From NCBI RefSeq assembly GCF_004664715.2, contig NC_051070.1:70188200-70252199 (forward strand): a stretch of 64,000 nt of DNA, in the 5' to 3' direction. This DNA is from Peromyscus leucopus (taxonomy: Eukaryota > Chordata > Mammalia > Rodentia > Cricetidae). The notes under the pieces were generated by a model that did no database searches, was not told where the DNA came from, and was given only the letters and a program-made list of their open reading frames with translations. Of the stretch, positions 47,248 to 58,659 are shown piece after piece. The position numbers and the translations under genes were made by a program. Each line of letters starts with the position of its first letter. The stretch's first letter is position 1.

Positions 47248-47796
47248 TGTGGTGGTATTGTGTTCCCCAAAATATTGTGTACTCTAATAAATTTATCTGG
47301 GGTCAGAGAACAGACAGCCACTAGATACAAAGGCTAGAAAATGGTGGCATTCACACCTTTAATCCTAGCATTCCAGAGATAGAAATCCCTCTGGATCTCT
47401 GTGAGTTCAAGGCCACATTGGAAATAGCCAAGCATGGTGACACACACCTTTAATCCCAGAAAGCCAGCCTTTAATCCCAGAAAGCCAGCCTTTAATCCCA
47501 GGGAGTGGTGGTAGAAAGCAAAAAGATATATAAGGCGTGAGGACCAGAAACTAGGTGCATTTGGCTGGTTAAGATTTGGGCTGGTTAAGCATTCAGGCTT
47601 TTGAGCAGTAATTCAGCTGAGACCCATTCCGGATGAGGACTCAGAGGCCTCCAGTCTGAGGAGACAAGACCAACTGAGGATCTGGCGAGGTGAGATAGCT
47701 GTGGCTTGTTCTGTCTCTCTGATCTACCAGCATTGACCCCAATAACTGGCCTTGGGTTTGATTTTATTAATAAGAACTTTTAAGATTCCTGCTACA
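47248..47796 (+). mobile_element. Solo LTR with a 6 bp target-site duplication
   Basis: The LTR starts TGTGGTGGTATTGTGTTCCC and ends CCTGCTACA. The target GTTCCT stands at 47242-47247 and again at 47797-47802. AATAAA is near 47287. Six-base target copies are typical of class II (ERVK-like) elements. Inside is a triple repeat of 'cctttaatcccagaaagcca' (about 47448-47495). Confidence 0.9.
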
Positions 47797-50189
47797 GTTC
47801 CTCCTAGAAAAATTAGCTTTTTTTGTACTTGTAATTTAAGAAGGTGTCCTCAAGTCTGAGTGGCTGTCATTGTGAAACCAAGGATCAGAAGAACATCTTG
47901 GACACTTTGAATAAAGGTTACTGTCTGAATTTCAACACATCATCTGCCCTGAGTAGGAATTACTGGCTGAAGCCCTAAAGGTGGGCTTTTATTTTCTCTT
48001 GTCTTGCCATTGTTTGCTTGCACTAATACCGAGAGAGTTCTCCTAATTGCTTGTTACTTTATGGTGTTTTTTAAAAAGAAACTCTGGCTCTTGAGTTAAG
48101 CAAGACAAACACTTTTCTGCAAAATACCACTGGCTTTTTGGGTTAGGTTGTGGTTGGGGAGGGCTATTTAGGAACACTGAGTGAATTTTTATTATCAACA
48201 GCATAAAGGGGTACCTCTCCCTAGTGGTTCCCCTCTCTACTGCAGCATGCTCTCACTGAATGTGGTAATTTACCCTGGATCTTAAGTTGTATACAACAGA
48301 GAAGGGAAACAGGTGTCTGTGGTCTGAGGGCCTGCAAGAAGAATGCACCCTGCATTTCCCTTTGTCTCTCTTTGAAGTGTAGGGAAATAGGGCTCAAGTC
48401 CCACAGGCCCTGAATATAACGTCTATCCTACCTCTATGTATGATAATTTTATCAACTTTGTGATCACAAGAAACCTATCAAAGTTCTCTATCTTGAGGTC
48501 CCCTGGAGCCAGACTATGTCCTGTTCTTTGATGCCACCCCATCTCTCCCATCTTGCCTGCATCATTCCATTCATTCTTTAAGAACTAATATGTTTTCCAT
48601 CTCCCGAGCTCCTGATGAGAGTGCCCAGTCATCGCTTTAGGGGCAGTCCTCCCACATCTCTTCTCCCACTAAACGTATAGACACATCTATTCCTGTCCTT
48701 CAAACATCAGAACAGTGGCCTGTGCTTCCCATTTCTCAATCAGCACTTGGCACTCTTGATGCCAGGAGCTGAATATTATTAGTATCACTAGTTCAATTCC
48801 CAAAATGTATAGTCCCTCGTAAAATATACCAGAATATCTGAAAATGAGTAAATACAGTTATATATAAATATCAATGAATATGACTGGTGGTCAAAATCAT
48901 CATTTGTGAGGTATAGTTTGTGAGAATATGTGTTTCAGACCATAGGGTGACCAGTTTCTGCCATGAACCCAAGGAACAGTTGCATCAGCACCTCTCAGAA
49001 CTAAGAAAAGTAAAGATCTTCTTGTAAGGGGCCACTGCTCTGGGCTCTAAAAATACACAAAATAGGTAAAATTAGCTATAAACTGTTCATGTTTTACACA
49101 ATTACCAAATCAAACAAAACTCTATAAAATTCAATTTGCAAGGTTAGTGAAAAGATGATGAAACTAATGAGTTTGTTTACAATTATAGCAAGAAATCTAC
49201 AGATAACTGTGTAATTGACTAAGCTATTTTGAATTTCTATTTTGTGTGTGTGTGTTGTAATGGCAAATAGGTTTTTTATTTAGTAAATTAACTCAGGAAT
49301 TTGTTAATAAATCTTAGGTACACAATTTTATTATTTAAAGAAACCACAGAGAACCATCTCTGGAAAGTATATACTGTATGTTTATTGCTACTTGTGTTTA
49401 TTGGATTTCATGTATTGTATACAAACAATGGACATGGGCACTTCTCTTTCAATAGGAAGACAATAGTGACATTGTTATTGAAGATTCCTTAGTGTTGGCC
49501 TTTCTGTAGGTCTTAGCTTAGTCATACTCATGCTCTTCTGAAAACTTTACCAACAGAAACACTAATGATGCATAGATTTGTAGAATGTTATTATCCTACT
49601 TGTCCCTACTTTGCTGAAAAATATACAAGAAGACCCCCAAATCACGGGTGTTGTTCTAAGTCATCCAAGTAATTGAATTATTTATGATTTCATGTAAAAA
49701 AATGAGGGATGAGATTATATTAGATCAAAAACTTTCTGCATAGAATCAAACAATCTGTAGTGAAGAGAAAACCTATAGAGTATGAGAAATTATTTTTCAA
49801 CTACCCATCAAGGGTGAATTTGCAAGCAATAAAAAGAAGTTAATTAATAATAGACAAAAGATCTGAACAGAACAGAGAAGAAACACAAACAACCAAGGAG
49901 CAGATGAGGAAGGCTCAGTGTCATTAGACATGGGTGGAATGCAAAACAAAACCACGATTAGATACCAGATCACTCACCATGTCAAAGATGTAAGTGCAGA
50001 TGAGGATGTATGTAAAGGGATTTGTGAAGGCTGATGGGGGTGTAAAGAAGTAGAGCCACCGTGGAGATAGATCCCTGTGAAATGCTTCAGAAATCCAAAA
50101 GTGGAATTGCTGTTTATTCTACTTCTGGACATATACTTAGGGAAGATTGTAGCTTGAGTTTTCCTGCCTGGCCCACAGTCAGGACAAAT

Positions 50190-50530
50190 CTTTATCACCA
50201 CAAATCTCTGTCACCGCCAGTTCCACAGCCGCTCAGACCTAACGAAGCAAACACAGAGACTTATATTGCTTACAAACTGTATGGCTGTGGCAGGCTTCTT
50301 GCTATCTGTTCTTATATCTTAATCCATTTCTATAAATCTATACCTTGCCACATGGCTCGTGACTTACTGGCATCTTCACATGCTTCTTGTCATGGCAGCG
50401 GCTGGCAGTGACTCCTCCCACCTTCCTGTTCTCTCAATTCTCCTCTCTGTTAGTCCCGCCTATACTTCCTGCCTGGCCACTGGCCAATCAGTGTTTTATT
50501 CATTGACCAATCGGAGCATTTGACATACAG
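50190..50530 (-). mobile_element. LTR fragment (same family as 19840-20165)
   Basis: The phrases 'cacagagacttatattgctt', 'tatacttcctgcctggccac' and 'ggccaatcagtgttttatt' are shared. It lies inside duplication copy B only, so it came after the duplication. Confidence 0.68.
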
Positions 50531-50571
50531 ACCATCCCATAGTATAAGATGAAATTGGCATACCAAAGTCA

Positions 50572-50576
50572 CACAA

Positions 50577-50610
<34 letters not shown>

Positions 50611-50829
50611 CATGTTTATGTGGCTCTATCCAGAGTATATCAGATATGTAGTCAAGAATATTTTCAACCAAAAAAATGAACAAAACTTAATAATTTTCAG
50701 CAAAAATAAAAGTTAAATGAGACAAATTGCCCAACAACAAACTCGCATCCAATATTCTTCTGCTTGGATGTCAAAAAATGGTTCCCATGAAAACATTCTA
50801 AGAATTGCTAAAGTCCCAGAAGGCTTAGT

Positions 50830-50871
<42 letters not shown>
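50572..50871. repeat. (CA)n and (TG)n microsatellites
   Basis: CA tract at 50578-50610 and TG tract at 50829-50871 (about 21 units). Confidence 0.95.
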
Positions 50872-50872
<1 letters not shown>

Positions 50873-51000
50873 GGGCAATGATATCTGATCAGTGCATACT
50901 GTATGCATATATGGAATCATCTCTCTGAACCTTAATAACACATAAAACTCACATGCTAATAAGGTAAATATTGAAAAGAAAACAATCTTTTGTTATTTCT

Positions 51001-51604
51001 TTTGTCGAAAAGAAAATCTCAATATCTCAAAACACCTCAGTTTTGGAAAACTTCTCTACAGAAAGCCAAATGTTAAACTACAGATAGTTTGGTTTCTGAG
51101 GCAAGCACTCAGCTCACCACTCTGGCCTGAACTTGGTTGTTCAGTGTCTACACGAGTGGACTCAGCTGCTCTCCACTAAAATTCCATTCATGAAGATAGA
51201 TGGCACACCCTTTGTTTTGACGTCTGCTGGTAGGTTGATAATTCCTGCTCCACTCTCAGCATATATCCACAGAGTTCCAGAAACATGGGGACTGAAGTTT
51301 GTATTGGCCCAGTTTTTAAATTTCTTCTTCATTGCAACATATCATAATTCACTGGGGAGAAGGAAGGACTCAAGTAAGTTACTGAATCAGAAAGAAGGAA
51401 GAAGGATGGTTGATGATCCTCAGGCCTCTACTATGGTGGTGCTAAGGATTCACAGATGAGCAATACAGACAATTATTTAACTCAAAAGACATGACAACTA
51501 TCAAATAACCTAATAACAATTATTTACTTAATTCACATCACTGTCAAGGTCATTAAACAAACAAAAGCCAACCAAAAACATGTAGATAAAGAAAATGAAA
51601 ATTA
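51001..51604. other. Intergenic DNA, no gene seen
   Basis: A 108-codon open frame (51133-51459, plus strand) has no recognised content. Confidence 0.35.
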
Positions 51605-51765
51605 CCAGTTGGGCAGTGGTGGCATTCACCTTTAATTGGGAGGCAGAGGCAGGCAGATCTCTCGGAATTCAAGGCCAGCCTGGTCTGCAGAGCTGGTTCC
51701 AGGAAACTAGGGCTGTTATACAGATAAATCCTGTCTCTAAAAGCCAAAAAAGCAAAATAAAAGAA
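51605..51765 (+). mobile_element. B1 SINE
   Basis: The pieces 'cagttgggcagtggtggcat' and 'tcaaggccagcctggtctgc' to 'aaatcctgtctctaaaa' appear in plus-strand B1 order. Confidence 0.85.
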
Positions 51766-52049
51766 AATTATCCACTGAATAGAGTCAGGTGATTTCCACT
51801 GACTTTGTGACTAGAGGAACACCTGCCACGGTGAATGTCTATGGTCCCTGGGAATCGACTAAGGCATCTGCATGGTGAGAGCCAGATATTACTTGACGTC
51901 TCTGTATGCTCATTTACCTGACGGTGCCACAAATGTAACTTCAGGCATGTTAGTTCAGCCAACTGCAGTGATCCAACCGGGGAGAACTTTTCCTGTGCCT
52001 CATACAGACAGCTACTAAATCCATGCAGAAGGAAACCATGTTTGCTTAG

Positions 52050-52225
52050 AAAGGTCCTCAAGGACTGGTGAGCCAGCTCACTGGGGAAAGGTCCTGTTTT
52101 ACAAGTAGATGCTCTAGGCAAATAAATGACTCTGGAACGTGGTGCTCTGACCACCATTGTTGTGGTCACACACCCACACACACCCATCCACCCACATACA
52201 CACCCACACCAGCCACCACCCCCCG
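52050..52225 (+). mobile_element. B2/B3-like SINE with a CA-rich tail
   Basis: The pieces 'ggactggtgagccagctcac', 'ctggaacgtggtgctctgac' and a (CCA/CAC)-rich end are seen. Confidence 0.5.
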
Positions 52226-53302
52226 CCATGATAATAACAAAATATTTAAAAGGTTCTTGATGAATAAGCAAAAATAATTAATAAAAAGTTATCTTTTTCC
52301 TTAGAGGACAACTGATAAAAGACATAAGTGACACCTGTTTAACATGCCATGTGTCGAGCTGGGAAGTGGCATGTGGAACCTCTAGAGGTGACACTGAGTA
52401 CGTAAGGTCTCAAAGACAGCAGTGGGGCTCTGTTTGAGGTGTGAGCTGCACAGCAGTCTGTTTGTTGACACACCAAGTGCTATGGCTCTCAAGCTGGTTT
52501 CAGGCTGCACAGAATAAGATTGCGGGCAGGGGCATATGGAGGAAGCAGCAGGGACAGGGGGTGGAGGGGCTGTACTGCTGAGGCCTAGATAGTCTCTCTC
52601 TTATAGAAAATAATAATGTTATGTTCTGCTGTGTAGATTTTATCTTAAAAATTCTCCCTGCTGACTTGTTGGGAAATATGCTTCCATTTAAATTCATGTA
52701 AGTATAGTAGGTAATGAGGATATTTTTGGACAATTTTTTGGAATCTGTTCTGAAACTGCCGTCTCAGAGGGGAAATTAGGAGCAATTCTAGAGGAATAAT
52801 GCCCCACTGTGTCCAACAGTGCTACATCCAGTGCAGCAAAAGCTAAAACTTGGAGTTTCTGAAAGAGAAGAGCAATGATCTTGTGCAGAGACATAGACTC
52901 TCTGGGTTCCTTTTCAGATAAAAGAGAGCAACTTTATTTTACAGTTTGGTATACTTACAGAGCAGAGTAGGGTTACTGGGAGTGTCAGGCTTTATCTAGA
53001 TCAGCATTTCTCAACCTGTAGGTCATGACCCTTTGTGGAGTGAAACAGCTATTTCACAGCAGTTGTATATCAGATATCCTGAATATCAGCTATTTGCATT
53101 TTGATTGCTAACAGTAGTAGGAAGTAGTAATACAAATAATTTTATAGTTGGGGGGTTATCACAGCATAAGGAACTGTATTAAAGGGTCGTGGCATTAGGA
53201 AGGTTGAGAACCACTAATCTATTATAGCTTTAGAGGTCATAAGGGTGCATAACTACCTCACTGCATACTTTACTGAAAAGTGCACCTAAAGTCATTTTTC
53301 CT
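52226..53302. other. Intergenic DNA, no gene seen
   Basis: No V exon or RSS. At 53010-53220 the sense text ('tctcaacctgtaggtcatga' to 'aggttgagaaccactaatc') looks like an old hAT-type (MER/Charlie-like) DNA transposon remnant with nearly inverted ends. Confidence 0.45.
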
Positions 53303-53330
53303 TCTGGCTATCAGATGGTGCTGCAGTATT
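53303..53330 (+). promoter_or_regulatory. Weak CTCF-like motif
   Basis: The plus strand reads CTATCAGATGGTGCTGCAGT, resembling a CTCF core. It lies 3' of the TRAV16-like pseudogene and faces the opposite way to the V genes. Confidence 0.35.
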
Positions 53331-53465
53331 CCACAGAGACATGTGAATGCCAAGAAGAGGACTAACTAATCATTGAAGTTAAGTTTGCCCTTAATGAGAG
53401 CATTACAGGCTGTTTGAATAGTAATACAACAGAGCTGACAGGAAGGACTTTGTCTTACTGTTAGG

Positions 53466-53504
53466 GGGCTGTGCTCTGCCCGCTTTGGAGGAGCAGCTGC
53501 TGTA
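53466..53504 (-). other. Degenerate 23-RSS of the TRAV16-like pseudogene
   Basis: A TACAGCA heptamer (53498-53504), a 23 bp spacer and a GCACAGCCC nonamer (53466-53474) keep the spacing. Four of nine nonamer bases differ from consensus. Confidence 0.6.
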
Positions 53505-53784
53505 TCATTCAGATCACAGTAGTACAGGGCTGTGTCCTCCTCCTGAACCAAGGGTTTCCACAGGACAAATAATGTCCCTACCTCCTGAGAGCAGCTATGA
53601 AACCTCTGGAGTTGTCTCAAGGGATGCGTTTCAGAAAGAGTTGGAGCCTTGTCTCAATGTTGGACATATCAGAAAAGCACAACACTCTCAGAATAAGAGA
53701 AGTTTCAGTGCCTCAATAGGGGAAGTGCCTTAAAAGATTGAAACATGGCTCTCAGGTGAGGCTCTGCCTGAGATCTTGTTTCTC
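53505..53784 (-). pseudogene. TRAV16-like: T-cell receptor alpha V pseudogene, TRAV16-like
   Basis: A V exon of normal length follows a TTTTGCAG acceptor, but it is broken in all parts. A stop at 53730-53732 falls where TRAV16 has Lys (after SIF). At 53669-53671 the invariant Trp codon of the FWYVQ motif has become TGA (LF*YVQH). A further stop at 53617-53619 and at least two frameshifts follow. Readable pieces are GTSPIEALK, NFSYSESVVLF, DNSRGFIAAL and KPLVQEEDTALYYCDL. QEEDSAMYYCAL and SYSGSPELFWYVQ of human TRAV16 are the nearest remembered match. Cys104 is kept. No certain leader was found: an ATG-led frame at 54153 is a poor candidate. Its place 3' of the TRAV7/12-type gene and 5' of TRAV17 agrees with the human order. 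Confidence 0.75.
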
Positions 53785-54329
53785 CTGCAAAACCAATTAC
53801 AGGTCATAAAAAAGCCCACAGGCTGAGAGAACTCCATTAAACCCACCTCTCAAGCACATAGAAACACAATGAAAATTGTCCTATGCACAAAATGCAAGTA
53901 TGGCCGAGGTCATCACACTGCAGGGCAGTGGGGACGACATCATGTAGTGACATGAAATGCAGGAGACTCTTCTCTGGAAACATTCAGCCAATGAACTCTG
54001 ACAATGCAGTGAATATAACCAATGTGTACAGAAAAAGCACTTTGAGGGATGGTTGCTTCCTGGCCTCCTGGCAGGTTCAAGATAAATACGTTCTCCTAGA
54101 GTCCCAAACTGGTGCAGACCAATCCAGGCTAAGAAAGTCTTCAGGTTGTCCATCAGAAAAGAGAGAGATTTCTCCCATGTGCAACTAGACTCACCGCAGT
54201 TTACACCGATTGAAGAAATTTGTTGCTAGACAGGTCTGCCAATAGAGCGCAGTTTAACCAAACGAAAGGTCAAGTTACACCAATACTTATTGAAATAAAT
54301 AAACTAAAGTTAAAATAAAAAACGAAGGT
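53785..54329. other. Region upstream of the TRAV16-like pseudogene
   Basis: This interval should hold the leader and promoter. No leader with a proper donor is certain. A 90-codon minus-strand frame (53881-54153) shows no V features. Confidence 0.35.
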
Positions 54330-54690
54330 GTTCAAGTTTGTTTTCTGTTCCTGTAATAAACACTATGACCAAAAGCAACTTGAAGAGAAAAAGGGTCCAT
54401 TTCTTTTACAGGTCATATTTCATCATCTAGGGATCCAGGGCAGGAACTCAAGGCAGAAACCTGGATGCATAAAATGAAATGGAGACCATGGAGGAATGCT
54501 GCTTAATGGCTTGTTTCCAGGCTCACATTCAGCTATCTTTTTTATGTAGCCCAGGTCCACCTGCCTATATCAATTGCCAGTCAGGAAAATGACCACAGAC
54601 ATTGCCACAGGTCAATTTGATAAAGGCAAATCTTCAACTGAGTTTCCTTTGTCTCAAATGTGTCAAGTTGACCACCAACATTAGCCACCA
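54330..54690 (+). mobile_element. Dispersed rodent repeat, family not named
   Basis: The phrases 'aacactatgaccaaaagcaa', 'gggcaggaactcaaggcaga' and 'gtgtcaagttgaccaccaac' are typical of a common rodent interspersed repeat. Confidence 0.6.
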
Positions 54691-55019
54691 CAAAAGGTAT
54701 ATTTGCTAGAATGTGCTATTATTAATGAAGAATTATTTAAAGTTAAGCAATAAATTGGATACCTACCTTAATAGGTATTACAAAATTAATTTCAAATGGA
54801 AATAATATTTAATATTTTCAATTCATGAAATTATTTTAAAATTCAGGTTGTCATGAATTTTTCTTAGCACAGATGTATCTCAGATAGCATTAGAAGAAGC
54901 CATGACAAACTGCACTTTGTAGAATTATGAATTTTTGCATGGGTTTCTTGTGGACACCTTAAACATGCATAGATAACCTGGCTTCTTACCCATTACCATT
55001 GATTCTGGCTTTCCCTACC

Positions 55020-56443
55020 AGGAAGTGGCTCTTTATAATCATTTTTTAAAAAATTATTTTACTTTCTAGCCATAGTTTTTCCTCCCTCCTCCCCCCAAAG
55101 TTCCTAACCCCCATGTCCCATTTGTTCCCCATAGTCCACTCCTCAATTTATGTTTAGAAAAGGGAAGATCCTCTATAAGTATCAACAAAACATGCCATAT
55201 AAAGTTGCTGTAAAACTAAGCATCCTAAATATTAAGGCTGAAAAAAGCAACCCACTATGAGGAGTAGGGTCCCAAAAGCCAATAAAGTATCAGAGACAGT
55301 ACCTGCTCCCACTGTTAGGAGTCTCACAAGAGGACCAAGCTACACAACTGTGACATATATGCAGAGAGCCCAGGTTAGTTCCATGCAGGGCCTGTGACTG
55401 TTGCTTCAGTCTCTGTGAGCTCCTGTGAACCCAGGTTAGTTGACCCTGTGAGTTTTCTTGTGGTGTCCTTGACCCCTCTGACTCCTACAATCTTTTCTCC
55501 TCCTCTTCTTCTGGATTCCCTGAACTATAGATGTAACCAACCGTCTTATTAGATAAGAAACACAGAAACAATGTAAAAGAGAAAGCCGAGAGGTCAGAGC
55601 TCAGAGCTAAAATCTCACCCTTCCTCCTGCTGTCCCAGCTTCGTGAAAGAGACCTACTTCCTGTCGGTTCGTTTTTTTATAGTATGTTGTTCTGCCTTCT
55701 CATTGGTTGTAAACCCAAACACATGACTGCCTCGTCACTGTCTGAATGTACAGCCCCCTAGGTCTTAAAGGCATATGTCTCCAATGCTGGCTATATCCCT
55801 GAACACACAGAGACCTTATGGGATTAAAGGCGTGTGCCACCACCGCCACACTCTTGCTATGGCTCTAATAGCTCTGACCCCCGGACAACTTTATTTATTA
55901 ACATACAATCAAAATAATATTTCAGTACAATTAGATTACCACCACACTGAACTCTGCCTAATCTTTGGCTGTGGGTCTGCATCTGTTTCCATCAGTTGCT
56001 GGTTGACACCTCTCTGATGACGATTGGGCTAGGTAACAGTCTGGTCACAGGAGATGGCCAGTTCAGACTACATATAAGCTACTGCTAGGAGTCTAAGCTG
56101 GAGTCTTCCTTGCAGATTCCTGGGAGATTCCCTTGCACCAGGTTTTTACCTGACCTCGAATGCCCCACTTTCCAGTAGTCTCTTTCAGTACTCTTCCCTT
56201 CTGCATCCCCCAACCTGATGGATGTTCACATACCTCCTTGCCCCCAGTCCATTTATGAAATCTCCTTCTTAGAGAAATCTAGGTGTCTCTCCATGAACCC
56301 TACTTGTTACGCATTCTCTCTGGGTCTGTGAATATTACTTATGAGTGAGTACATACCGTGCTTGTCTTTCTTGGTCTGGTTACCTCACCTAGGATGATTT
56401 TTTTTTCTAGTTCTATCCACTTGCTTTCAAATTTCCTGGTGTC

Positions 56444-56477
<34 letters not shown>

Positions 56478-56640
56478 AGCTGAGTAATACTCCATTGTGT
56501 AAATGTGCCACATTTTCTTTATTCATTCCTCAGTTGAGGGACATCTAGGTTGTTTCTAGATTCTGGCTATTACAAATAAAACTGCTATGAACATAGTTGA
56601 GCAAGTGCCCTTATGGTATGATTGAGCATCCTTTGAGTTT
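55020..56640 (-). mobile_element. L1 3' UTR and ORF2 end, interrupted by an LTR
   Basis: Antisense 3' UTR (55020-55526) resumes at 55948 ('ctctgcctaatctttggctg') and reaches the ORF2 end ('cttatgagtgagtacatacc', 'ggacatctaggttgtttcta'). A 36 bp A run near 56447 is a later expansion. Confidence 0.8.
55527..55947 (-). mobile_element. LTR inserted in the L1
   Basis: Read on the minus strand it starts TGTGGTGGTAATCTAATTG and ends GGTTACA. The L1 target 'ctgaact' is found on both sides (55520-55526 and 55947-55953). It is related to the LTRs at 43517 and 47248. Confidence 0.78.
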
Positions 56641-57039
56641 CCTCTGTTGAGAATTCTCTGATCTTTCAGCTTTCACCCTGATATCTGGCTCTGGGTTTTT
56701 TTTTTATTAAAAGACCATCTAAGATTTGAACAACAGGTATATTCTTTTGTGTTTGGGTGAAATGTTCTATAGATATGTTAGGTCCCTTTGAGTTATAACA
56801 TCTGTTAGTTCTGTTATTTCTCTTTTTAGTTTCTGTCTGGATGACCTATCCATTGGTGAAAGTGGATTGTTAAAGTCTCCCATTATTATTTTGTGGGGTT
56901 CTGTGCATGATTTAAGTTTTAGTAATGTTTCTTTTACAAATGTAGGTACCCTTATATTTGGGGCGTGGATGTTCAGAATTGAGACATCTTCCTGGTGGAT
57001 TTTCTTTTGATGAATATGAAATGTCCTTCTTCTCCCCTC

Positions 57040-57200
57040 CCCCTTTTTGGTTTTTTGAGACAGGGTTTCTCTGTGTAGCTCTGGTGCCTGTCCTGGATCT
57101 CACTCTGTAGACCAGGCTGGCCTCAAACTCACAGAGATCTGCCTGGCTCTTCCTCCCAAGTGCTGGAATTAAAGGCTTGTGGCATCACTGCCTGGCTCTT
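57040..57200 (-). mobile_element. B1 SINE
   Basis: The pieces 'ttttttgagacagggtttct' to 'ggcatcactgcctggctc' form a minus-strand B1 inside the L1. Confidence 0.9.
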
Positions 57201-57343
57201 CTTCATCCCTTTTGGTTAATTTTTGTTGGAAGTCTATTCTGTTAGATATTAGGATAGCTACACCAGCTTGCTTCTTAGTTCCATTTGATTGGAAAGCTTT
57301 TCCAACCCTTTACTCTGAGGTAATGTCTATTTTTGATGTTGAG

Positions 57344-57660
57344 ATAATGTGAGAAATCTACAGAGTCTGCTCAAAGGCAAAGGAATTTATTAGGGGAGAA
57401 AAATTCACTGTACAGAGCAGAGTTGTTGAAGGTTCTGGAATGCTGAGGTACAATCTCATGCTATTCCAGCCATCTCACTGAGTCCAGCATCCAAGCCTGC
57501 AAGCAAGAGAAGGAAGCTGTGTATATGCATCTTAGGTCTCAAGGGTAGCTGAGAGAACATGCTCCAGGGGCTTGTACTTCAAGGTCAAAGGCAGGTAGAG
57601 CAGTTACCTGCCACATCTCTAGGGCTGTGCTTCAGGGTCATAGAACAGATATCCAGTACA
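57344..57660 (-). mobile_element. LTR inserted in the L1
   Basis: This non-L1 stretch interrupts the L1 text. The target TTGAG is found before it (57339-57343) and after it (57661-57665). On the minus strand it begins TGTACTGG and contains AATAAATTCC. Confidence 0.65.
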
Positions 57661-57825
57661 TTGAGGTGTGTTTCTTGTATGCAGCAGAATGATGGAACCT
57701 GTTTTTGTATCCAATCTATTAGCCTCTTAGCCTATGTTTTTTTGTTGGTAAATTGAATCCATTGATATTGAGAGATTTTAATAACCAATGATTGTTGATT
57801 CTGGTTATTTCATTGTTGTTGTTGG

Positions 57826-57879
<54 letters not shown>

Positions 57880-58659
57880 TTCCCTTCTTTGGGTTTTGCT
57901 GGTGTGAGATTATCTATTGTTTGTGTTTTTTGGGGTGTAGTTAACTTCTTGAATTGGAGTTTTCCTTCTAGTACTCTCTTTAGGGCTAGGTTTGTGGATA
58001 GATATTGTTTAAATTTGAGTTTGTCTTGAAATACCTTGTTTTTCTGTCTATGGTGATTGACAGTTTTACTGGATATAGTAGTCTGCACTGGCATCTGTGG
58101 TCTCACAGAGTCTACAAGATACCATTCCAGGCCCTTCTGGATTTTAGGGTCTCCACTGAGAAGTTGAGTGTGACACTAATAGGTCTGTCTTTATATATTA
58201 CTTGGCCTTTTCCCCTTACTGCTTTTAATATTCTTTCTTTGTTCTGTATGTTTAGTGTTTTAATTATTATGTGGCAAGGGAATTTTTTTTTCTGATCCCA
58301 TCTATTTGGTGTTCTATAAAGTTCTTATACCTTTATAGGCATGTTCTTATTTAGGTTGAGAAAATTTCCTTCAATGATTTTGTTAAATACATTCTCTGGG
58401 TTTTTGAGCTGGGTTTCTTCTTCTATTCTTATTATTCTTATGCTTGGGCTTTTCATAGTGTCCCAAATTTCCTGGATGCTTTTTGTTAGGAATTTTTTAT
58501 TTAGCATTATGGATAATAATATTATTTATTTTGGCCAGTTGTGTTTGGTTTTACCCCAGATATCTGGGATATCCAGTTTCTGGTTCCTGAACTTGCAGGA
58601 ATGGGCTCCCTCTCCTGACATGGGCCTCAAGTTAAATGCAACAAATAAATTTCTTTAAT

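Larger units (their letters stand above)
44977..51000. repeat. Segmental duplication, copy B
   Basis: This is a diverged direct copy of 2226-7170, with its own inserts: the solo LTR at 47248, the LTR at 50190, and (CA)n and (TG)n tracts. No TRAV19-like V exon or leader is found at its left edge. Confidence 0.8.
56740..58650 (-). mobile_element. L1 ORF1 to early ORF2, antisense, with nested inserts
   Basis: The minus strand encodes ORF1p-like pieces (58325-58507, with QEIWDTMKSPSIRIIRIEEE; 57880-58106, with KFKQYLSTNLALKRVLEGKL). Early ORF2 endonuclease text follows (56800-57000, with 'gggagactttaacaatccac'). Stops and frameshifts show that it is dead. Nested in it are a B1 (about 57040-57200), an LTR (57344-57660) and a (TG)n tract (57829-57878). 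Confidence 0.85.

Noticed and set aside
51768..52271. 167-codon minus-strand open frame
   Set aside because: It crosses a B2-like SINE and a CA-rich tail; no protein family or splice context was seen.
53881..54153. ATG-led frame as leader of the TRAV16-like pseudogene
   Set aside because: No proper donor follows, the intron would be unusually long, and the residues do not resemble TRAV leaders well enough.
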